DNA of 64,000 bases from Moraxella catarrhalis (GTDB lineage: Bacteria; Pseudomonadota; Gammaproteobacteria; Pseudomonadales; Moraxellaceae), in contig NZ_LWAH01000014.1 in the NCBI RefSeq assembly GCF_001632285.1, positions 63,127 to 127,126 of the forward strand. Direction: 5' to 3'. The notes below the pieces were generated by a model. That model did no database searches, was not told the DNA's origin, and worked only from the letters and a program-made list of their open reading frames with translations. Shown piece by piece: positions 56,731-64,000 of this stretch (position 1 is the stretch's first letter; the number at the start of each line of letters is the position of its first letter). The translations under genes were made by a program, and so were the position numbers.

Positions 56731-57060
56731 ATGGAAGTAACTGCAAAATTACGTGGTGCCGCCATTTCGGCACAGAAAGTAAGATTGGTTGCGGACGAAG
56801 TTCGTGGTAAGCCAATTGAGCGCGCTTTGGACATTCTAACATTTAGCAACAAAAAAGGTGCTAAACTGGTTAAAAAATGCCTAGATTCAGCCATTGCTAA
56901 TGCTGAACACAATAATGGCTTGGACATTGATAAGTTGCGTGTCACTACCATTTATGTTGATGAAGGTATTACCTTAAAGCGTATCATGCCCCGTGCCAAG
57001 GGTCGTGCTGATCGTATCAGTAAACGCACTTGTCACATCACTGTTAAAGTAGGGGAATAA
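56731..57060 (+). CDS. rplV: Large ribosomal subunit protein uL22
   Basis: A 109-residue protein ([56 protein letters not shown]). Its hairpin lines the exit tunnel, and changes there give macrolide resistance in other bacteria; the loop residues ([11 protein letters not shown]) appear normal. Confidence 0.98.
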   Translation: MEVTAKLRGAAISAQKVRLVADEVRGKPIERALDILTFSNKKGAKLVKKCLDSAIANAEHNNGLDIDKLRVTTIYVDEGITLKRIMPRAKGRADRISKRTCHITVKVGE

Positions 57061-57062
57061 TC

Positions 57063-57785
57063 ATGGGTCAAAAAGTACATCCAATTGGTATTCGTTTGGG
57101 CGTTATCAAAAAGCACAACGCTAACTGGTATGCCAATCCTAAGCAATATTCAGAGTATTTGCTGAATGACTTCCAAGTTCGTAATTTTTTGCGTAAAAAA
57201 TTGGAAGGTGCAATGGTTAGCCATATTTACATTGAGCGTCCAACTGGTGCTGCAAAAATCACGATTCATAGTGCACGCCCTGGTATTATCATTGGTAAAA
57301 AAGGTGAAGATATCGAAAGCCTACAAAAAGAGCTAACCAAACTGATGGGTGTTCCAGCTCAGGTTAATATCCAAGAAATTTCTCAACCTGATTTGGATGC
57401 TCGTTTGGTTGCCGAAGGTATTGCCAGCCAGCTTGAACGCCGTGTTATGTTTCGCCGTGCGATGAAGCGTGCTGTTCAAAATAGTATGCGTTCAGGTGCT
57501 CAAGGTATTAAAGTTGAGCTTTCTGGTCGTTTAGGTGGCGCTGAGATTGCTCGTACCGAATGGTATCGTGAAGGTCGTGTGCCGCTACACACATTGCGTG
57601 CTGATATTGATTATGCATCAGTGCGTGCAGAAACTACTTACGGTACTATCGGTGTTAAAGTTTGGATTTTCCGTAGTGAAGTTTTAGACGGTATGAATAG
57701 TGCCTACAACCCAGTTGTTGAAGATAAAACACGCGCACCAAAACGCCGTGGTCGTTCTAATCGCCGCAACACAGACAGAGGTTAA
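57063..57785 (+). CDS. rpsC: Small ribosomal subunit protein uS3
   Basis: A 240-residue protein ([20 protein letters not shown], the KH domain with [18 protein letters not shown], and [20 protein letters not shown]). It forms part of the mRNA entry channel. The C-terminal tail is basic ([17 protein letters not shown]). Confidence 0.98.
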   Translation: MGQKVHPIGIRLGVIKKHNANWYANPKQYSEYLLNDFQVRNFLRKKLEGAMVSHIYIERPTGAAKITIHSARPGIIIGKKGEDIESLQKELTKLMGVPAQVNIQEISQPDLDARLVAEGIASQLERRVMFRRAMKRAVQNSMRSGAQGIKVELSGRLGGAEIARTEWYREGRVPLHTLRADIDYASVRAETTYGTIGVKVWIFRSEVLDGMNSAYNPVVEDKTRAPKRRGRSNRRNTDRG

Positions 57786-57788
57786 GCT

Positions 57789-58202
57789 ATGTTACAACCA
57801 AAACGTACCAAGTTTCGCAAAATGCACAAAGGGCGTAACACAGGTCTTGCCCAGCGTGGTAATACAGTTGCTTTTGGTGAAATTGGTCTAAAATCTATCG
57901 GTCGTGGTCGTATGACTGCGCGTCAAATTGAGGCTGCGCGTCGTACAATCACTCGTCGCATTAAGCGTGGCGGTAAAATTTGGATTCGTGTATTCCCAGA
58001 TAAACCAATTACCGAAAAACCATTAGAAGTTCGTATGGGTAAAGGTAAAGGGCCTGTTGAGTATTGGGTAGCGGAAATCAAACCAGGTAAAATGCTTTAT
58101 GAAATCCAAGGTGTTAGTGAAGACCTTGCTCGTGAAGCACTGACTTTGGCAGCCGCCAAGCTACCATTTAAGACTACCATTGTTAAACGGACGATAATGT
58201 AA
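57789..58202 (+). CDS. rplP: Large ribosomal subunit protein uL16
   Basis: A 137-residue protein ([59 protein letters not shown]). It helps position tRNA near the A site. Its stop overlaps the rpmC start by one base (TAATG). Confidence 0.98.
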   Translation: MLQPKRTKFRKMHKGRNTGLAQRGNTVAFGEIGLKSIGRGRMTARQIEAARRTITRRIKRGGKIWIRVFPDKPITEKPLEVRMGKGKGPVEYWVAEIKPGKMLYEIQGVSEDLAREALTLAAAKLPFKTTIVKRTIM

Positions 58203-58399
58203 TGAAAACCAACGAATTACGCGAAAAATCAGTAGATGAGTTGGCTCAATTGCTTGATGAAAAGCAACTTGATGCGTTCCGTCTGCGTATGGCTAAGGCC
58301 ACAGGTCAGCTTGCCAATACTCATGAAATCAAAAACAATCGTCGTACGATTGCTAAGATTTTGACTTTGATTAATGAAAAACAAAGAGGTGAGGCATGA
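58202..58399 (+). CDS. rpmC: Large ribosomal subunit protein uL29
   Basis: A 65-residue protein ([55 protein letters not shown]) next to L23 at the tunnel exit. It overlaps rplP by one base and rpsQ by four. Confidence 0.97.
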   Translation: MKTNELREKSVDELAQLLDEKQLDAFRLRMAKATGQLANTHEIKNNRRTIAKILTLINEKQRGEA

Positions 58400-58668
58400 G
58401 CGATAACACCCAAACCCAAGAAGTTGGCGTTGTAACTGGTAAAGTTATCAGCAATAAGATGGATAAATCTATCGTTGTGTTGGTCGAACGCCAAATCCGT
58501 CACCCAATGTATGGTAAACAAGTTCGTCGTTCTACCAAAATTAAGGCACATGATGAAAATAATATTTGCCAAGAAGGTGATATCGTACGCATCAAAGAAA
58601 CTCGTCCATTCTCCAAGACTAAGACTTGGGCTTTGGTGGATGTAGTTGAAACTGCTGTAAAAATTTAA
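58396..58668 (+). CDS. rpsQ: Small ribosomal subunit protein uS17
   Basis: A 90-residue protein ([60 protein letters not shown]). It binds 16S rRNA early in assembly. It ends the S10 part of the cluster; a gap with a promoter and inverted repeat follows. Confidence 0.97.
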   Translation: MSDNTQTQEVGVVTGKVISNKMDKSIVVLVERQIRHPMYGKQVRRSTKIKAHDENNICQEGDIVRIKETRPFSKTKTWALVDVVETAVKI

Positions 58669-58673
58669 GACAT

Positions 58674-58748
58674 TTGCATTAAAAGTCATTTGAGAGTATA
58701 ATATATATCTTTTAGATATGTATCCACTTTTAGTGGCAAATGACTTTT
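58674..58748 (+). promoter_or_regulatory. Internal promoter inside an inverted repeat, rpsQ-rplN gap
   Basis: TTGCAT (58674-58679), a 17-base spacer and TATAAT (58697-58702) form a good promoter for the spc genes. A perfect 12-bp inverted repeat (58681-58692 with 58737-58748) overlaps the spacer and encloses the -10, with smaller hairpins inside (for example CCACT/AGTGG at 58724-58736). Transcripts that read through from the S10 genes would fold into this stem, while those started here would not. Confidence 0.65.
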
Positions 58749-58776
58749 ATTGCTTTATTATTATTGGAGTAATGCG

Positions 58777-59145
58777 ATGATTCAGACTGAAACAATGCTG
58801 GAAGTTGCAGATAACAGTGGTGCAAGACGCGTTCAGTGCATTAAAGTACTGGGTGGCTCACATCGTCGTTATGCATCTGTTGGCGACATCATCAAAGTAA
58901 CAGTGAAAGAAGCAATTCCGCGTGGCCGTGTTAAAAAAGGCGATGTGATGAATGCAGTGGTTGTGCGTACCAAAAAAGGCGTTCGCCGCCCAGACGGTTC
59001 AGTGCTTCGTTTTGACGACAATGCAGCAGTATTGTTGAATAATAACAAAGCACCGATTGCAACGCGTATTTTTGGACCTGTTACTCGTGAACTGCGCAGT
59101 GAACAATTCATGAAAATTGTTTCATTGGCACCAGAAGTACTGTAA
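58777..59145 (+). CDS. rplN: Large ribosomal subunit protein uL14
   Basis: A 122-residue protein ([56 protein letters not shown]) at the subunit interface and binding site of RsfS. The ATG at 58777 with TTGGAG upstream is chosen over an in-frame ATG at 58750. It is the first gene of the spc part. Confidence 0.98.
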   Translation: MIQTETMLEVADNSGARRVQCIKVLGGSHRRYASVGDIIKVTVKEAIPRGRVKKGDVMNAVVVRTKKGVRRPDGSVLRFDDNAAVLLNNNKAPIATRIFGPVTRELRSEQFMKIVSLAPEVL

Positions 59146-59162
59146 TTGTTTAGAGGCTTATT

Positions 59163-59480
59163 ATGGCAAAGTTACGTAAAGGCGACACCGTGGTTGTGAT
59201 TGCTGGCAAAGATAAAGGCAAGCAAGGCACAATTTTGGCGGTGAAAGCAGACCGTGTAAAAGTTGAAGGCATTAACATTGTAACCAAACACCAAAAACCT
59301 AACCAAATGCTAGGCAAGGAAGGTGGTATCGTTAAGCAAGAAGCTTTTTTACATATTTCAAATGTTGCGATTTATAACGCAAACACCCAAAAAGCAGATC
59401 GTATTGCTTATCAAGTGAATGAAGATGGCAAAAAAGAGCGTATCTATCGTTCAACTGGTGAAGTAGTGGCGACTGCATAA
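59163..59480 (+). CDS. rplX: Large ribosomal subunit protein uL24
   Basis: A 105-residue protein with a KOW motif (AKLRKGDTVVVIAGKDKGKQ, then GTILAVKADRVKVEGINIV). It is an early initiator of 50S assembly. It follows rplN by 17 bases. Confidence 0.98.
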   Translation: MAKLRKGDTVVVIAGKDKGKQGTILAVKADRVKVEGINIVTKHQKPNQMLGKEGGIVKQEAFLHISNVAIYNANTQKADRIAYQVNEDGKKERIYRSTGEVVATA

Positions 59481-59500
59481 AAAACTAAGGGTATATAGTA

Positions 59501-60037
59501 ATGGCAAGATTAAAATCGTTATATAATGACAAGCTAAAACAGCAAATCAAAGAAGAGCTGGGTTTAGAAAATGTCATGCAAGTACCAAAAATCACCAAAA
59601 TCACTTTAAATATGGGTGTTGGTGGTGCAGCACAAGATAAAAAATTACTTGAAGGTGCTTTGGCAGATATGACCGCAATCGCTGGTCAAAAACCTGTTGT
59701 AACCAAAGCACGCAAATCAGTTGCAGGCTTTAAAATCCGTGAAGAGTGGCCAATCGGCTGTAAAGTCACCTTGCGTGGCGAGCAAATGTATGAATTCTTA
59801 GATCGCTTGGTTGCCATCGCAATCCCGCGTATCCGTGACTTCCGTGGTTTTTCTGCCAAAGCATTTGATGGTCGTGGTAACTATTCATTGGGCATCAAAG
59901 AGCAGATCGTTTTCCCTGAAGTAGACTTTGATAAAATCGATCGTATCCGTGGATTGGACGTGACCATCACGACAACCGCAGCAAATGATGATCAAGGTCG
60001 TGCATTGCTAAAAGCATTTGGCTTCCCATTCAGATAA
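59501..60037 (+). CDS. rplE: Large ribosomal subunit protein uL5
   Basis: A 178-residue protein ([60 protein letters not shown]). It binds 5S rRNA and forms a bridge to the 30S head. Confidence 0.98.
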   Translation: MARLKSLYNDKLKQQIKEELGLENVMQVPKITKITLNMGVGGAAQDKKLLEGALADMTAIAGQKPVVTKARKSVAGFKIREEWPIGCKVTLRGEQMYEFLDRLVAIAIPRIRDFRGFSAKAFDGRGNYSLGIKEQIVFPEVDFDKIDRIRGLDVTITTTAANDDQGRALLKAFGFPFR

Positions 60038-60048
60038 GGTAAAACGTT

Positions 60049-60354
60049 ATGGCTAAAAAAAGCATGATTAATCGCGAATTAAAACGCGAAAAAACTGTTG
60101 CTAAGTATGCTGAAAAGCGTGCTCAGCTAAAAGCTATCATTAGCGATACCAATGCTAGCGAAGAAGAGCGCTTAGATGCAATGTTGGCATTGCAAGCGTT
60201 ACCACGTAACGCATCTCCGGTGCGTTTGCGTAACCGTTGTGGCGTAACTGGTCGTCCCCATGGTTATTTCCGTAAATTTGGTCTTTCACGCAATATGTTG
60301 CGTTTACATGTAATGCAAGGCGATGTGCCTGGCGTTCGTAAAGCTAGCTGGTAA
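60049..60354 (+). CDS. rpsN: Small ribosomal subunit protein uS14
   Basis: A 101-residue protein of the long form without zinc-binding cysteines ([40 protein letters not shown]). It is in the 30S head. Only this form is present here. Confidence 0.98.
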   Translation: MAKKSMINRELKREKTVAKYAEKRAQLKAIISDTNASEEERLDAMLALQALPRNASPVRLRNRCGVTGRPHGYFRKFGLSRNMLRLHVMQGDVPGVRKASW

Positions 60355-60368
60355 TAAGGAGTTACGCT

Positions 60369-60767
60369 ATGAGTATGCAAGATCCAGTTGCCGACATGCT
60401 AACTCGCATTCGCAACGCACAAGCAAGAAATAAACCATCTGTACAGATGCCTGCTTCTAAACTACGCAAATCCATTGCTGATTTATTGGTAGCTGAAGGC
60501 TATTTGACTTCTGCTGAAGTCAGTGAAGCTGAAAATGGTAAAAAGGTATTAGATATTGAATTAAAATACTACCAAGGCAAAGGCGTTATTGAGCAATTGA
60601 AGCGTTATAGTCGCCCAGGTTTACGCCAATATCGTGGTAAAGATGAACTTCCAAGCGTTCAAAAAGGTCTTGGCGTTGCCATTATCTCAACCAGTCGTGG
60701 CATTATGAGTGATCGTGCGGCACGCGAAGCTGGTATTGGTGGTGAAATCATCGCATTGGTTGCATAA
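60369..60767 (+). CDS. rpsH: Small ribosomal subunit protein uS8
   Basis: A 132-residue protein ([58 protein letters not shown]). In E. coli S8 binds the spc mRNA near rplE to repress the operon. A strong hairpin lies in the 150-base gap to rplF. Confidence 0.98.
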   Translation: MSMQDPVADMLTRIRNAQARNKPSVQMPASKLRKSIADLLVAEGYLTSAEVSEAENGKKVLDIELKYYQGKGVIEQLKRYSRPGLRQYRGKDELPSVQKGLGVAIISTSRGIMSDRAAREAGIGGEIIALVA

Positions 60768-60832
60768 TTAATTACATGTAATTACTGATAAAAATCTAGA
60801 ATATTTAGTTTACAGCTAAGTATAGATATGTT

Positions 60833-60865
60833 AAACTAGCAGGCTTTAATGCCTGTTAGTTTTTT
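60833..60865 (+). terminator. Terminator-like hairpin between rpsH and rplF
   Basis: A 12-bp stem with one wobble (60833-60844 with 60851-60862), a 6-base loop and a T run. A second hairpin (CTATCAT/ATGGTAG, about 60870-60890) follows. An intrinsic terminator inside this operon is unexpected; it may be an attenuator or partial terminator. Confidence 0.75.
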
Positions 60866-60917
60866 ATGGCTATCATTTATCTGATGGTAGTTTAGTTTTC
60901 ATTTAAAGGAAATTCCT

Positions 60918-61451
60918 ATGTCTCGTGTGGCTAAAGCCCCAGTAACGCTACCAGAAGGTACCAACGTTACTTTGAACGATCGGCAGGTTGAAGTCAAAGG
61001 TAAGAATGGCACTTTATCTTTGAGCCTGCATGAATTGGTCGAGCTAAAACAAGAAGATGGTATTGTTGTACTATCTCCAGTTGTAGACACTAAAGAAGCG
61101 TGGATGCACACTGGTACAGTGCGTGCTCTATTGAACAATATGGTTAAAGGCGTTAGTGAAGGTTTTGAGCGTCGTCTGCAACTGATTGGTGTTGGTTATC
61201 GTGCACAAGTTGCAGGTAATAAAGTAAACCTAAGTTTAGGTTTTTCTCATCCGATCGAATACACGCTACCTGAAGGTGTTACGGCTGAAAGCCCAAGCCA
61301 AACTGAAATTTTGCTTAAATCAAGCGATAAGCAAAAGCTTGGTCAAGCAGCTGCTAAAATTCGTAGCTTCCGCCCACCAGAGCCTTATAAAGGTAAGGGT
61401 GTTCGTTATAGCGATGAAGTTGTTCTTCGTAAAGAAGCTAAGAAAAAATAA
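60918..61451 (+). CDS. rplF: Large ribosomal subunit protein uL6
   Basis: A 177-residue protein ([57 protein letters not shown]) near the factor-binding site. It starts 150 bases after rpsH, the widest gap in the cluster, with AAAGGAA before the ATG. Confidence 0.98.
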   Translation: MSRVAKAPVTLPEGTNVTLNDRQVEVKGKNGTLSLSLHELVELKQEDGIVVLSPVVDTKEAWMHTGTVRALLNNMVKGVSEGFERRLQLIGVGYRAQVAGNKVNLSLGFSHPIEYTLPEGVTAESPSQTEILLKSSDKQKLGQAAAKIRSFRPPEPYKGKGVRYSDEVVLRKEAKKK

Positions 61452-61462
61452 GGTGAGCCATA

Positions 61463-61813
61463 ATGTTCGATAAAAAATCAGCTCGTCTTCGTCGAGCGAA
61501 AAAAACTCGTGCACATATCCGTCATTTGGGTGTTGACCGTTTGACAGTAACCCGCACGCCTCGTCATATTTACGCACAAATCATCTCACCAACGGGTGGT
61601 GTGGTTGTTGCTCAAGCATCTACTTTAGATGCAACTTTGCGTTCAGGTGCAACAGGTAATGTGGAAGCAGCTAAAGCTGTTGGTGCTCTTATTGCAGAGC
61701 GTGCAAAAGCTGCTGGTATCACTAAAGTTGCATTTGATCGTAGTGGTTTTAAATATCATGGCCGTGTTAAAGCACTAGCTGACGCTGCTCGTGAAAACGG
61801 ATTGGAGTTCTAA
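61463..61813 (+). CDS. rplR: Large ribosomal subunit protein uL18
   Basis: A 116-residue protein ([60 protein letters not shown]). It binds 5S rRNA with L5. Confidence 0.98.
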   Translation: MFDKKSARLRRAKKTRAHIRHLGVDRLTVTRTPRHIYAQIISPTGGVVVAQASTLDATLRSGATGNVEAAKAVGALIAERAKAAGITKVAFDRSGFKYHGRVKALADAARENGLEF

Positions 61814-61815
61814 TC

Positions 61816-62313
61816 ATGGCAAAAGTTGAACAAACTGACGGTTTGGTAGAAAAATTAGTTGCCGTTGACCGTGTAGCAAAAGTTGTAAAAGGTGGTCGAA
61901 TTTTTTCTTTCACCGCATTAACTGTTGTTGGTGATGGTAACGGTCGTGTTGGTTTTGGTCGTGGTAAGGCTCGTGAAGTGCCTGCAGCCATCCAAAAAGC
62001 CCTAGAAGCTGCTAAGCGTAATATGATTACGGTGGATTTAGCTGGTCATACACTACAGCACCCAATCAATGCTCGTCACGGTGCATCAAAAGTTTATATG
62101 CAACCAGCCTCTGAAGGTACTGGTGTTATTGCTGGTGGTGCAATGCGTGCTGTACTCGAAGTTGCAGGTGTACAGAATGTATTGGCAAAATGCTATGGTT
62201 CTACCAATGCAGCCAATGTTGTACAAGCAACTTTCAAAGGTTTGCGTGACATGACATCGCCAGAGCAAGTTGCCGCAAAGCGTGGCAAATCTGTCGAAGA
62301 AATTTTGGGCTAA
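61816..62313 (+). CDS. rpsE: Small ribosomal subunit protein uS5
   Basis: A 165-residue protein ([60 protein letters not shown]). It acts in decoding fidelity and is a spectinomycin target; the loop around VKGGRIFSF looks like wild type. Confidence 0.98.
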   Translation: MAKVEQTDGLVEKLVAVDRVAKVVKGGRIFSFTALTVVGDGNGRVGFGRGKAREVPAAIQKALEAAKRNMITVDLAGHTLQHPINARHGASKVYMQPASEGTGVIAGGAMRAVLEVAGVQNVLAKCYGSTNAANVVQATFKGLRDMTSPEQVAAKRGKSVEEILG

Positions 62314-62330
62314 GAAATAGGTGAGTTACG

Positions 62331-62510
62331 ATGAAAAAAATGAAAGTTACTCAAGTAAAGTCGAGTGCCCATCGTTTGGCAAGTCATAAAGCTTGTTTGA
62401 AAGGTTTGGGACTACGTCGCATTGGTCATACTGTTGAAGTTGAGGATACTCCATCAACTCGTGGTATGGTAAATCGTGTACATTACATGGTTAAAGTGGA
62501 GGAAGCGTAA
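62331..62510 (+). CDS. rpmD: Large ribosomal subunit protein uL30
   Basis: A 59-residue protein read directly from the [43 protein letters not shown] and [13 protein letters not shown] match L30 along its whole length. Its stop codon overlaps the rplO start (TAATG). A second in-frame ATG at 62340 is less likely to be the start. Confidence 0.96.
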   Translation: MKKMKVTQVKSSAHRLASHKACLKGLGLRRIGHTVEVEDTPSTRGMVNRVHYMVKVEEA

Positions 62511-62950
62511 TGGGTCTTAAACTGAATGAACTATCACCAGCATTGGGTGCTAAGAAAAAAGCATTCCGTCGTGGTCGTGGTATTGGCTCAGGCTTAGGTA
62601 AAACTGGTGGTCGTGGTGTTAAGGGTCAAACTTCGCGTTCTGGCTCAAGCATTCCTGCGGGTTTTGAAGGCGGTCAAATGCCTATCTATCGTCGTTTACC
62701 AAAATTTGGTTTTACTTCGAAGATGGCTATGACAACTGCTGAAGTTCGTCTATCTGAGCTTAATAAGATTGATGGCGATACTGTGAGCTTAGATACCCTT
62801 AAAGCTGCGAATATTATTCGTGGTGATATGAAGCGTGCACGCATTATTTTATCTGGTGAGGTGGGCCGTGCATTGACTTTTAAAGGTGTAAAAGTTACAA
62901 AAGGTGCAAAACAAGCAATCGAAGCTGCCGGTGGTAGTGTCGAGGAGTAA
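62510..62950 (+). CDS. rplO: Large ribosomal subunit protein uL15
   Basis: A 146-residue protein ([57 protein letters not shown]). It is a late 50S assembly protein. It starts within the rpmD stop codon, so they are translationally coupled. Confidence 0.98.
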   Translation: MGLKLNELSPALGAKKKAFRRGRGIGSGLGKTGGRGVKGQTSRSGSSIPAGFEGGQMPIYRRLPKFGFTSKMAMTTAEVRLSELNKIDGDTVSLDTLKAANIIRGDMKRARIILSGEVGRALTFKGVKVTKGAKQAIEAAGGSVEE

Positions 62951-62953
62951 TCT

Positions 62954-64000
62954 ATGTCAAGGCAGTCAGTATCTCGTTCTAGCATTCCCTTAAATCCTTT
63001 TACTTTCGTAAGAAAGTATGATGAATTATGGACGCGTATGCTTTTTTTATTTGGGGCGCTGATTGTTTATCGACTTGGTTCTCATATTCCAGTTCCAGGC
63101 ATGAACCCTGTTAGCTTAGCTAATTTTTTCCAGAGTAATAGCAATACCTTTTTGGGTATGTTTAATGTGTTTTCTGGAGGGTCATTAGAGCGTATGTCTA
63201 TTATGGCACTAGGCATTATGCCTTATATTTCTGCTTCGATTGTTGTGCAGATGATGTCTGCCATCATACCTTCTCTTGAAGCGTTAAAAAAAGAAGGTGA
63301 ATCTGGACGCAGAACGCTGAATAAATATACGCGCCAAGGAACTTTAGCACTTGCATTTGTTCAGGCAGTTGGTATGTCTACTGGTTTGATTGCTGGTGGC
63401 TTGACATTGACAACTGGTTTGAGTTTTTATATTCCGGCAGTGACTTCTTTAGTCGCAGGATCGATGTTTTTAATGTGGCTTGGTGAGCAAATTACTGAGC
63501 GAGGTGTGGGCAATGGTATTTCTATGCTTATTTTAGCGAGTATCATAGCCAGTGCGCCAGGCATGATTTCACAGGCTTTCAGTCAAAATTTAAATTTGAT
63601 TGTTATGCTTTTATTTGTCGTATTGGGTATTACAGTGATAGCGGCCATTGTTTTTATTGAGCGTGCACAGCGCCGTGTACCTGTGAACTATGCTCAAAAA
63701 CAGCAATTAGGTCGTAAAATTTATGCACAGCAGCAGTCACATTTACCCTTAAAAATCAATATGGCTGGTGTAATTCCAGCAATTTTTGCAAGCTCGCTAT
63801 TGCTACTTCCAGCCAGCTTAGGTCAATGGACTACAGTTAGTGAAAATCCAACGCTGACCCAAGAGATTATTCAAAATATCACTTTAGTACTTCAGCCTGG
63901 ACAACCTTTATACTTATTGTTATTTGGTGTGATGATTATATTTTTCTGTTATTTTTATACGGCATTAATGTTTAATCCTAAAGAGGTTGCAGAAAATTTG
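62954..64000 (+). CDS. secY: Sec translocon subunit SecY (3' end outside window)
   Basis: The frame starts with ATG at 62954, three bases after rplO, and is open to the window edge (349 codons of roughly 440). Helices and motifs of SecY are clear: RMLFLFGALIVYRLGSHIPV, NVFSGGSLERMSIMALGIMP, YISASIVVQMM, GERGVGNGIS-like EQITERGVGNGISMLI and KINMAGVIPAIFASSLLLLP. SecY is the protein-conducting channel of the inner membrane and normally ends the spc operon together with rpmJ. Confidence 0.97.
   Translation, partial: MSRQSVSRSSIPLNPFTFVRKYDELWTRMLFLFGALIVYRLGSHIPVPGMNPVSLANFFQSNSNTFLGMFNVFSGGSLERMSIMALGIMPYISASIVVQMMSAIIPSLEALKKEGESGRRTLNKYTRQGTLALAFVQAVGMSTGLIAGGLTLTTGLSFYIPAVTSLVAGSMFLMWLGEQITERGVGNGISMLILASIIASAPGMISQAFSQNLNLIVMLLFVVLGITVIAAIVFIERAQRRVPVNYAQKQQLGRKIYAQQQSHLPLKINMAGVIPAIFASSLLLLPASLGQWTTVSENPTLTQEIIQNITLVLQPGQPLYLLLFGVMIIFFCYFYTALMFNPKEVAENL

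Overview
The window is an A+T-rich, gene-dense bacterial chromosome segment, most likely from Moraxella or a close relative in the Moraxellaceae (Gammaproteobacteria). This is inferred from protein resemblance: a long (532 aa) isocitrate lyase paired with malate synthase G, a short AccA without the usual N-terminal extension, glyQ and glyS as separate genes, neighbouring rne and rluC, a minC-minD-minE block, gatCAB, and the classical S10-spc ribosomal protein cluster. No search was run, so the genus is an inference.

Layout. Positions 1-4663 hold a truncated NadR-like NAD salvage gene, a small PspC-domain membrane protein, glyQ, glyS and a tRNA-Ser(GGA). Positions 4650-13665 are a roughly 9 kb integrative island inserted in the 3' end of that tRNA gene, bounded by an exact 20-bp direct repeat. 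It carries a P4-type tyrosine integrase, a VapBC-type toxin-antitoxin pair, a RelA/SpoT-domain nucleotide pyrophosphokinase, a frameshifted coiled-coil protein, an AlpA-like regulator, several small genes, and a DUF3987-type ATPase that is the probable replication protein. It ends in a zinc-ribbon gene remnant. It has no capsid, portal, tail or conjugation genes, so it resembles a P4-like satellite or defence island. Two complex repeat regions sharing a 27-bp core and GGGGAAAGT-type motifs flank its body and look like origin elements.

Positions 13767-53249 are ordinary core genome. They hold aat, glyA and ubiC; aceA and glcB (glyoxylate shunt); rne and rluC, divergent across a long structured leader; ppx, accA, tilS, proC, a YggT protein and thiD; tRNA-Ser(GCU) and tRNA-Arg(ACG); an RDD protein, hemN, pth, rplY, putP and rpsU; minCDE; a membrane protein with a frameshifted end and an acyltransferase; an OmpA-type lipoprotein and a cytochrome c lipoprotein; tRNA-Pro(GGG); gatCAB; maf and rng. 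Positions 53345-64000 hold the S10 and spc operons from rpsJ to a truncated secY, with a structured leader, an internal promoter inside an inverted repeat (rpsQ-rplN) and a strong terminator-like hairpin (rpsH-rplF).

The most interesting material is the island: its RelA/SpoT cargo, its unusual cis-acting repeat arrays, and the way insertion displaced the tRNA gene's own terminator. Next are the interleaved complementary segments in the rne leader and the regulatory signals inside the ribosomal protein cluster. Two genes (8390-9198 and 42121-43226) each appear to be broken by a single-base frameshift.
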